Shown: piece by piece, positions 23,325-29,344 of the stretch | How the letters are laid out: each line of letters begins with the position of its first letter | How positions within the stretch are numbered: position 1 is the first letter of the stretch | Assembly: GCA_014729565.1 (NCBI GenBank) | Contig: WJJR01000319.1 | Coordinates: forward strand, 1 to 29,344 | Direction: 5' to 3' | DNA: 29,344 bases | From: Candidatus Zixiibacteriota bacterium | GTDB taxonomy: Bacteria; Zixibacteria; MSB-5A5; WJJR01 | Program-made: the position numbers and the translations under genes | The notes under the pieces: generated by a model | What the model saw: only the letters and a program-made list of their open reading frames with translations | What the model was told of the DNA's origin: nothing | Databases searched by the model: none

Positions 23325-23846
23325 ATGGCTCACTCGAGCAGTCGCGCAAAAGAAAAATTTCACAAGATCGCCGCAACTGAACGTCGCCGGGCGACACCGG
23401 AACCCGAAGATGACTGGGATCCGATCATGGCGATTGGCGTCGCTGCATCGATGACCGGCCTCTCGGTTTCGGCGCTACGGAAGTACGAATCCGAGGGTCT
23501 GCTTACCTATCACCGCACGCCGACCGGCCGCCGCCTTCTGTGCCGCGCCGATATTCGGCGCATCAAAACGATCCAGCATCTCATCAATGAAGAGGGACTC
23601 AACATTGAGGGAATTCGGCGACTGCTGGCCTTGCTCCCCTGCTGGGATCTGACCCACTGCTCCCAGGACACCCGCCGCGAGTGCCTCGCCACCAAACACA
23701 GTCATCAGCCCTGCTGGATGGTGCGCAAAACGAAATGCGCCAAGGCGGGGTTCAACTGCAATGAATGCGATGTCTATCGCTACGGCACATACTGCATCGG
23801 AACAATGAAATCACTCGTTCACGGCACGGATGACGACACGCCGTGA
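23325..23846 (+). CDS. MerR-family transcriptional regulator with cysteine-rich C-terminus
   Basis: A 173-residue DNA-binding protein. Residues ~36-105 are a MerR winged helix: IGVAASMTGLSVSALRKYES, GLLTYHRTPTGRRLL and IKTIQHLINEEGLNIEGIRR. The ~65-residue C-terminus is not a standard drug- or metal-binding domain: it carries eight cysteines (PCW, HCS, ECL, PCW, KCA, NCNEC, YCI), enough for an Fe-S cluster or two zinc sites. The N-terminal ~30 residues are basic and disordered. The ATG has GGAGGTGG upstream, and a dyad with a -10-like box precedes it. It heads the operon with the macro protein and DsrMK-like genes, so it likely controls them according to redox, sulfide or metal state. Confidence 0.85.
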   Translation: MAHSSSRAKEKFHKIAATERRRATPEPEDDWDPIMAIGVAASMTGLSVSALRKYESEGLLTYHRTPTGRRLLCRADIRRIKTIQHLINEEGLNIEGIRRLLALLPCWDLTHCSQDTRRECLATKHSHQPCWMVRKTKCAKAGFNCNECDVYRYGTYCIGTMKSLVHGTDDDTP

Positions 23847-23869
23847 TCGGAGGAAGAGCGAGGCGCCAG

Positions 23870-24421
23870 ATGAATGAGACGATCCGCATTGGCGACACCA
23901 CGGTCCGCTTAATCAAAGGGGACATCACCGACCAGGAGATCGAGGCCTTCGTATACTACGCCCGCCATAATCTGGCGCTCGGCTCGGGATTTGGCACGGC
24001 CATCACAGTCCGCGGCGGCCCCGACATTCAGAAGGAACTCGACACTCTTGGACCGATCGAAACCACCGAAGTCGTCGTATCCAACGCTGGTGAGCTGAAA
24101 GCGGACAAGATCATTCATGCGGTTGGGCCGCGATTCCAGGAAGTCGATCTTCCGGCCAAATTGGCAACCACCATCCGCAATTGTCTCTCCGCCGCCCGAG
24201 AGCATGACATCTCGTCTCTCGCCTTCCCGCCTATGGGCGTCGGCTTCTATGGCGTGCCCCTCGATTTGTGCGCACGGATCATGCTGGCGACATTTCAGGA
24301 AGTCTTGAGACAAAGCCCCGGTATGCGGGAGATTGTCATCTGCGCCAACGATTCCCGTGAATACGAACCGTTCCGGCAACTGCTGCAGAACTTCAGCACG
24401 ACAAAGGAGTATGTCCAATGA
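23870..24421 (+). CDS. Macro-domain protein
   Basis: A 183-residue single-domain protein of the macro (ADP-ribose-binding) family: IRIGDTTVRLIKGDITDQEIEAFV, then the central VSNAGELKADKIIHAVGPRF and the loop FPPMGVGFYGVPLDLCARIM. Members bind or remove ADP-ribose and related nucleotides. The usual NAAN segment after the first strand is replaced by YYARHNLALGSGFG, so catalysis is uncertain while binding may be kept. I chose ATG 23870, with GAGG six bases upstream; an in-frame GTG at 23843 overlaps the MerR stop. Its last four bases overlap the next gene (ATGA), giving tight coupling to a respiratory membrane subunit, an unusual setting. Confidence 0.82.
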   Translation: MNETIRIGDTTVRLIKGDITDQEIEAFVYYARHNLALGSGFGTAITVRGGPDIQKELDTLGPIETTEVVVSNAGELKADKIIHAVGPRFQEVDLPAKLATTIRNCLSAAREHDISSLAFPPMGVGFYGVPLDLCARIMLATFQEVLRQSPGMREIVICANDSREYEPFRQLLQNFSTTKEYVQ

Positions 24422-25116
24422 GCGAGTCACTCCATTTCGCCGAACACACCCTCCAGGAAATCGCCCTGGTCTTCATGGCGCTTGTGTACACGACACGGGT
24501 GCTGTGGCTGATCCGGTTTAATGCCTCGAAGGAACGGCAGCCGGAAACCGGCTTACCCGACACATCGGCGCGCAAAGGCATTCTCTACTCATGGTTGAAT
24601 GTGGGCATGCCGTGGTCGATGGAGAGTTCGCGAACGAAGCCGTTTATGTACGGCACCTTTGTCATCTTCCATCTTGGCGTCGCCGCTGCCATCGGACTGT
24701 CCTTCATTATACCGTATGCTCCCCAGGTCCTGGAGACGCCGCTGGTGGGTCCGGTACTGCAGATCATCATTGGCCTGGCCTGTCTGGTTGGTGTTCTGCG
24801 CATCATTCGCCGTGTCGGCGACAAACACATGCGCGCGATCAGCAGCCCCGATGACTACTTCTCGATTCTTCTGCTCACCGTCTGGTTGTTCTTCGGCACA
24901 CTGGCAGTACCCAATAGCACCGCCAATGGCGAAGGGATTCTGCTGACGTTTTTCGTCTTAACGGCGTTCTTCCTGATCTACGTCCCGTTCAGCAAGATCT
25001 CCCATTACCTCTACTATCCCTTCTCACGCTACTACGTGGGCAAGACACTGGGATACAGAGGGTCCTATCCGTTACGCCGCGGACCCGCGCCGCGACGCAC
25101 TGCCACCACCACCTGA
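24418..25116 (+). CDS. DsrM/NarI-like membrane cytochrome b subunit
   Basis: A 232-residue membrane protein with about five hydrophobic helices: LQEIALVFMALVYTTRVLWL, YGTFVIFHLGVAAAIGLSF, VLQIIIGLACLVGVLRII, YFSILLLTVWLFFGTL and ILLTFFVLTAFFLIYVPFSK. Histidines in FHLG and ISHYLYY are possible haem b ligands. RVGDKHMRAISSPDDYFSILL resembles the LPADYFALFLLL region of DsrM. It is shorter than DsrM (329 residues) and lacks its two extra N-terminal helices. Followed by a DsrK-like gene, it should form a quinol-linked DsrMK/TmcBC-like pair. The start overlaps the macro gene by four bases and has AAAGGAG upstream. The C-terminus is arginine-rich. Confidence 0.82.
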   Translation: MSESLHFAEHTLQEIALVFMALVYTTRVLWLIRFNASKERQPETGLPDTSARKGILYSWLNVGMPWSMESSRTKPFMYGTFVIFHLGVAAAIGLSFIIPYAPQVLETPLVGPVLQIIIGLACLVGVLRIIRRVGDKHMRAISSPDDYFSILLLTVWLFFGTLAVPNSTANGEGILLTFFVLTAFFLIYVPFSKISHYLYYPFSRYYVGKTLGYRGSYPLRRGPAPRRTATTT

Positions 25117-25135
25117 GACACTGAGGGAGATAGCG

Positions 25136-26890
25136 ATGAGTCCAGCGACCAATACAGAGCGCTCGCACAAAGCCCAGAAAGTTCTCGAACGATTCGACAA
25201 GAAGCTGAGCCGCCAGGTGGTGAGTTCGCTGGTGTCGTGTGTGCACTGCGGCATGTGCACCGATAGCTGCCACTATGTCCTGGCCAACCCCGACGATCCC
25301 AGCTACGCTCCGGCCTACAAAGCGGATCGCATTCGGCGCATCTTCAAACGCCATTTCGATTGGACCGGACGCGTCGCGCCGTGGTGGGTGCACGCCAGGA
25401 GCGTCTACACCGATGATGATCTGGAGGAACTGAAGGACATCGTCTTCGGCAAGTGCACCAACTGCCGACGCTGCACCATCAACTGCCCGATGGGTGTCGA
25501 CTTTGCCACCTTCAATCGCATGGCGCGCGGCCTGCTGGTATCAGTCGGAGTGATGCCTGAGGGCGTCTCCGTCGTCAGCAAAGACCAGTGGGAAATCGGC
25601 AATCAGATGGGGGTATTGAAAGAGGACTACATCGAGACACTGGAATGGATGGCCGAGGAACTGCAGATGGAACTGAACGATCCGGAGGCGACCATTCCGA
25701 TCGACGTCCCGGATTGCGACATTGTCTACTCCATCAATCCGCGCGAAATCAAATACGACCCACGCACCATTGCCGACGCGGCCAAAATCTTCTACGCCGC
25801 CGGCGAACACTGGACGATGCCCAGCGAAGGCTGGGACATGACCAATTTCGGCCTGTTCTCCGGTGACGACGATCTCGGCGGCGCGGTCGCGCGCCGTCTC
25901 TACGAAAAGGTCAGCGACTTGCGCGGTAAGACGCTGGTGATTTCCGAATGCGGCCACGGGTACCGCTCCACACGCTGCGAGGGTCCCAACTGGGCCAAGC
26001 AGGACATCAACGATTTCGCGATGGAAAGCTCAGTCAGTACGATGTTGCGCTACATTAGAGACGGACGCATCACCGTCGACAAGACCCGCAACACCACTCC
26101 GGTAACCTTTCATGACTCCTGCAACAACGCGCGCAGTTGCGGATTTTTCGAGGAACCCCGCGAACTACTGAACCTGGTCTGTAGCGATTTCCGTGAGATG
26201 TATCCCAACCGTGCCGAGAACTACTGTTGCACCGGCGGCGGCGGGGCGATGTCGATGTCCGAATACACACCGCGCCGTTTGAAATCGGCGAAGATTAAGG
26301 CGGAACAACTCAAAGCCACCGGCGCCAAGATCGTTGTCACCTCCTGCCACAATTGTGTTGACGGACTCAGCGACTTGATTCGCCACTACAACCTGGACAT
26401 GAAAGTGACCCAACTCGTCAATCTCGTTGCCGATGCGTTAGTGATTGAACCCAAGGCTGAAGCACCCGAGGCGGCAGTTCCTGTTGCCACGGCAGACGGC
26501 GAGCTGGCGGGATACACGATTCTTGTTGCCGACGATGAACCCGATCTCGTCACCTTCGTCTCCACGCTGCTGGAAGACCACGGCGCGACCGTCATCGGCG
26601 CATCAAATGGCGAAGAAGCGTTGTCGCTGGCCCGTGCGCACAAGCCCGATCTGATTACCCTCGACATCACCATGCCGGGCATGAGCGGCGACGAAGTCTT
26701 CGTAGCGCTGCGTAAGGATCCCGACTTAAGGGGCATCAAGGCCTGCATCATCACCGGACGGCCCGAATTGCGACGGCTCATCTATGAACGTCCGGTGACA
26801 CCGCCGGAGGGATATATCGATAAGCCGGTCGATGAAGAATCGATTCTGACCAACGTGAAGAAGATACTCGAAGTGCATCACGAGAGTTAA
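25136..26890 (+). CDS. DsrK/HdrD-like iron-sulfur protein fused to a response-regulator receiver domain
   Basis: A 584-residue fusion. Residues ~1-440 are HdrD/DsrK-like: ferredoxin motifs CVHCGMCTDSC (~36) and CTNCRRCTINC (~107), an ECGHGYRSTRC segment, then CCG-type FHDSCNNARSCGFFEEPR, YCCTGGGG and SCHNC. Unlike the DsrK in this window, the last motif is a full CxxC. A Pro/Ala linker (EAPEAAVPVATADGE) leads to a receiver domain from ~460: acidic pair in ILVADDEPD, phosphoacceptor D510 in LITLDITMPGMSG, threonine in CIITGRPE and lysine in GYIDKPVD, all intact. The histidine kinase gene starts two bases after its stop. Phosphorylation may therefore control the electron-transfer protein directly. 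GAGGGAG precedes the start. Confidence 0.9.
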   Translation: MSPATNTERSHKAQKVLERFDKKLSRQVVSSLVSCVHCGMCTDSCHYVLANPDDPSYAPAYKADRIRRIFKRHFDWTGRVAPWWVHARSVYTDDDLEELKDIVFGKCTNCRRCTINCPMGVDFATFNRMARGLLVSVGVMPEGVSVVSKDQWEIGNQMGVLKEDYIETLEWMAEELQMELNDPEATIPIDVPDCDIVYSINPREIKYDPRTIADAAKIFYAAGEHWTMPSEGWDMTNFGLFSGDDDLGGAVARRLYEKVSDLRGKTLVISECGHGYRSTRCEGPNWAKQDINDFAMESSVSTMLRYIRDGRITVDKTRNTTPVTFHDSCNNARSCGFFEEPRELLNLVCSDFREMYPNRAENYCCTGGGGAMSMSEYTPRRLKSAKIKAEQLKATGAKIVVTSCHNCVDGLSDLIRHYNLDMKVTQLVNLVADALVIEPKAEAPEAAVPVATADGELAGYTILVADDEPDLVTFVSTLLEDHGATVIGASNGEEALSLARAHKPDLITLDITMPGMSGDEVFVALRKDPDLRGIKACIITGRPELRRLIYERPVTPPEGYIDKPVDEESILTNVKKILEVHHES

Positions 26891-26892
26891 CG

Positions 26893-28323
26893 ATGTGTAG
26901 CGGTGCGGCGCCCGACGGCGCATACAAGCAGTACTTCGATTCGATGCCGTGTTTCTTGACGGTGCAGGACCGTAATCTGCGCGTCATCGACGCCAATGCG
27001 CGGTTCGAAGAGAAGTTCGGCGATTACCGCGGTCGCTACTGCTACCAAGTCTACAAACAGCGGCCGGAAAAGTGTGAAGTCTGCCCGGTCGAGCGGACGT
27101 TTCGGGATGGCGAGTCACATCGCACCGAGGAACTGGTCAAGACCTTGCAGGGCGATGACGTCTGGGTGATTGTCTACACAACCCCGATTCGCAATGAGCA
27201 CGGCGACATCACCTCGGTGATGGAGATGTCGACCGATATCACCGAGATCAAACTGCTCCACAAACATTTGCGCGAAAGCCAGGAGAAGTACCGACTCCTG
27301 TTCGAAGAAGTCCCCTGTTACATCTCGATTCAGGATCGCGACCTGAACATCGTCGCGGCTAACCGCCTGCACCGCGAGGCCTTTGGCACGGCGTACGGAC
27401 AAAAGTGCTACGAGGTGTACAAACACCGGGCCAAGGCTTGCTCACCCTGTCCGGTGCACGAAACCTTCGCGGACGGTCAGTCACGGGCTCACGAAGAGGT
27501 GGTCACAGCCCAGGACGGTTCGCGCATGAACGTGTTGGTCTACACCGCACCACTGCGCAATGTCGATGGTGAGGTGGAGCACGTGATTGAAATGAGCACC
27601 GACATCACACAGATCCGCGAACTGCAAGACAAGCTCTCGTCGGTCGGCATGCTGATCAGCACCATCTCTCACGGCATCAAAGGCTTACTCAATGGACTGG
27701 ATGGGGGAATCTATCTCCTCAACTCGGGACTGGAGAAGAACGACCGCGCACGGATCGACAAGGGCTGGGACATGACACTTCGCAATGTCCGGCGCATCCG
27801 AACGCTGGTCATGGACATCCTGTACTACGCCAAGGATCGTGAACCCGAATACGAGCCGATCTCTGCGCGACAGATTCTGGAGGAGGTGTGTGGCTCACTA
27901 CAAGAACGTGCACAAAAATTGAACATCTCCTTGAGCGTCGATGCGAAGGACACCGGAGAATCCCATGCCGATCCGCAGATGATTCGCTCACTACTGGTCA
28001 ATCTGATCGAAAACGCGTTTGATGCCTGCCGGATTGACGGTGCGAAACCGGACCATACGGTGCGTGTTTCACTTGATGAGATCGATGGAGCAGTGCGTTT
28101 CACAATTGCCGACAATGGCATCGGTATGGATCAGGAAACACGTGAAAAGGCATTCAGTCTGTTCTTCTCGTCGAAGGGAGCAGGTGGAACCGGACTCGGC
28201 CTGTTTATCGCAAATAAGATTGCGCAAGCACACGGCGGCAGCATTACGCTGGAATCGGTAGAAGACGAAGGAACTACATTTGTTGTAGAACTTCCCCGCC
28301 AACAGCACCCTCCAATTGACTGA
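26893..28323 (+). CDS. Sensor histidine kinase with two cysteine-bearing PAS domains
   Basis: A 476-residue cytoplasmic kinase without membrane segments. PAS1 spans ~10-120 and PAS2 ~130-240; each ends in EMSTDIT. Each PAS has four cysteines in the same spacing: C20, C50, C61, C64 and C142, C172, C183, C186, with the shared pattern CYxVYKxRxxxCxxCPVxxTF. A dimerisation/phosphoacceptor region follows (STISHGIKGLLNGLDGG, H260), then an HATPase domain with N-box NLIENAFDA, ADNGIGMD and GGTGLGLFIANKIAQAHGG. The cysteines suggest metal, Fe-S or haem sensing. The gene starts two bases after the DsrK-receiver fusion, its likely phosphotransfer partner. A terminator lies 65 bases past the stop. Confidence 0.9.
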   Translation: MCSGAAPDGAYKQYFDSMPCFLTVQDRNLRVIDANARFEEKFGDYRGRYCYQVYKQRPEKCEVCPVERTFRDGESHRTEELVKTLQGDDVWVIVYTTPIRNEHGDITSVMEMSTDITEIKLLHKHLRESQEKYRLLFEEVPCYISIQDRDLNIVAANRLHREAFGTAYGQKCYEVYKHRAKACSPCPVHETFADGQSRAHEEVVTAQDGSRMNVLVYTAPLRNVDGEVEHVIEMSTDITQIRELQDKLSSVGMLISTISHGIKGLLNGLDGGIYLLNSGLEKNDRARIDKGWDMTLRNVRRIRTLVMDILYYAKDREPEYEPISARQILEEVCGSLQERAQKLNISLSVDAKDTGESHADPQMIRSLLVNLIENAFDACRIDGAKPDHTVRVSLDEIDGAVRFTIADNGIGMDQETREKAFSLFFSSKGAGGTGLGLFIANKIAQAHGGSITLESVEDEGTTFVVELPRQQHPPID

Positions 28324-28387
28324 CACTTTCATTCTCACACCTGTTCAACTGAGTCAAAATGCAAATATTGACAAAGTTGACCAGCGG

Positions 28388-28410
28388 AAAAGCGTTCTGC
28401 GCTTTTTCTT
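28388..28410 (+). terminator. Rho-independent terminator after the kinase gene
   Basis: AAAAGCG (28388-28394) pairs with CGCTTTT (28400-28406) around TTCTG, followed by TCTT. It sits 65 bases beyond the kinase stop. Upstream at 28367-28382 the sequence ATTGACAAAGTTGACC carries a tandem TTGAC, similar to the TTGACA repeats before sat. Confidence 0.7.
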
Positions 28411-28467
28411 ATAGGCGCACGTGCCGTATTAAACGATGACAACGTTGGTCGGCTATGGGAGGACTGT

Positions 28468-29344
28468 ATGAGCGCACTGCAATGGGTTAGCTACGTGGCG
28501 ATTGTCTTCTTTGTGGTCGCGGTGGCGGTGAAAATGATCCGCATCGCCCGCATGCCGGTGCATCTGCGCTGGGATCTGTACCCGATTCCGCACGAGAAAG
28601 GTAAAGGCCACTACGGCGGCTCGTACTTCGAGGAAATCGACTGGTGGACCAAGCCGCGCGAATTCGCCCTGATGGCCGAGCTGACCGAAATGGCCAAGGA
28701 GATCATCCTGGTCAAAGGGGTCTATCGCCACAACCGTCCGCTCTGGTATTTTTCCTTCCCGTTCCACTTCGGCCTCTACTGCCTGGTCGGATTCACCGTG
28801 CTCCTTCTCATCGGCGGGATCATGCAGGCGGCCGGGATGACGGTCACCGCCGCCACCGGCAACGGCTTCGCCGTGGCGGTGCACTATGCCACCCTGGTGC
28901 TGGGTTATGTCGGCTGGATCCTGAGTCTCGTGGGCGGTGTTGGCGTTCTGCTGAAACGGATGACGAACCGCGACATGCGCGCCGCCACCGTGCGCGGCGA
29001 CTATCTGAATCTGGTGTTTCTGCTGGCCGTGTTTGTGACCGGCATGCTGACGCTGACCACGGTCGAACAATCACTGGCGACCTGGCGCGGATTTATCGGC
29101 AGCCTGATCACGTTCCAGGCGGCGGGAGCGCTGCCGACGATCATGGCGGTGCACCTCTGGCTCGTCGTGGTTTTGCTGCTCTATTTCCCGTTCACCCATA
29201 TGACCCACATGGTCAGCAAGTATTTTACCTACCACACGGTGCGTTGGGAGGATGAGCCGAACATCCGCGACGGGCGCATTGACCGTGCGGTTCAGCAAGC
29301 ATTGGGATACAAGATCAACTGGTCGGCGCCGCACATCAAGTCCG
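28468..29344 (+). CDS. NarI/TmcC-like membrane cytochrome b subunit, 3'-truncated by window edge
   Basis: The frame runs from ATG 28468 (GGGAGGACT just upstream) to the edge without a stop: 292 residues. After one N-terminal helix (WVSYVAIVFFVVAVAVKMI) and a soluble loop (YFEEIDWWTKPREFALMAEL), there are four more helices with histidines suited to haem b (FHFGLYCLVGF, HYATLVLGYVGW, VHLWLVVVLLLYFPFTHMTH). The end, YFTYHTVRWEDEPNIRDG, is like the C-terminal part of NarI-like subunits of TmcC type. It probably passes quinol electrons to an HdrD-like partner encoded beyond the window. It is a third DsrM/NarI-like subunit beside DsrM and the gene at 24418. Confidence 0.82.
   Translation, partial: MSALQWVSYVAIVFFVVAVAVKMIRIARMPVHLRWDLYPIPHEKGKGHYGGSYFEEIDWWTKPREFALMAELTEMAKEIILVKGVYRHNRPLWYFSFPFHFGLYCLVGFTVLLLIGGIMQAAGMTVTAATGNGFAVAVHYATLVLGYVGWILSLVGGVGVLLKRMTNRDMRAATVRGDYLNLVFLLAVFVTGMLTLTTVEQSLATWRGFIGSLITFQAAGALPTIMAVHLWLVVVLLLYFPFTHMTHMVSKYFTYHTVRWEDEPNIRDGRIDRAVQQALGYKINWSAPHIKS

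Noticed and set aside
1..29344. CRISPR arrays, insertion sequences, tRNA or rRNA genes
   Set aside because: No regularly spaced repeats, transposase-like frames or tRNA/rRNA signatures were found on reading either strand.

Overview
This window is a nearly complete dissimilatory sulfate-reduction locus from an anaerobic bacterium. It has moderately high GC, bacterial Shine-Dalgarno sites and no rRNA or tRNA that I can see. From about 21.2 kb down to 1.4 kb, one continuous series of minus-strand genes encodes, in transcription order: Sat (ATP sulfurylase), AprB-AprA (APS reductase), DsrA-DsrB-DsrD (sulfite reductase and its small partner), DsrN (CbiA-like amidase), DsrL (NAD(P)H oxidoreductase), DsrC (sulfur carrier), an RsbRD-like protein, DsrM-DsrK-DsrJ-DsrO-DsrP (membrane complex), an FAD disulfide reductase fused to a rhodanese, a precorrin-2 dehydrogenase and a CobA-HemD fusion. 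Sulfate activation, APS reduction, sulfite reduction, quinone-linked electron delivery and siroheme/siroamide synthesis are therefore encoded together. DsrD argues for the reductive direction; DsrL beside it is the mixed type reported from several uncultured phyla. I cannot assign the organism from sequence alone; an uncultured lineage outside the classical Desulfobacterota is a guess.

The left edge (1-1.1 kb, plus strand) holds the C-terminus of a YeiH-type putative sulfate exporter, a small one-helix membrane protein and a ferritin-like four-helix protein. A strong hairpin separates these from the convergent cofactor genes.

The region from 21.2 to 22.0 kb is a divergent regulatory region of nearly 0.8 kb. 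It carries repeated TATGTCAA-like octamers (TTGACATA on the sat strand), an 18-bp Rex/Crp-like dyad and a 15-bp palindrome. Rightward from it run a zinc-ribbon protein and a YkgJ-type cysteine-cluster protein, ending in a clear terminator.

From 23.3 to 28.3 kb there is a plus-strand accessory operon: a MerR-type regulator with an eight-cysteine tail, a macro-domain protein, a DsrM/NarI-like membrane cytochrome, a DsrK/HdrD-like iron-sulfur protein fused to an intact response-regulator receiver domain, and a histidine kinase with two PAS domains that carry identically spaced cysteines. This looks like a respiratory DsrMK-type module under direct phosphorelay control and is the most interesting part of the window. 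After a terminator, a further NarI/TmcC-like membrane subunit begins and runs off the right edge. Qmo subunits, the usual partner of APS reductase, are not in the window.
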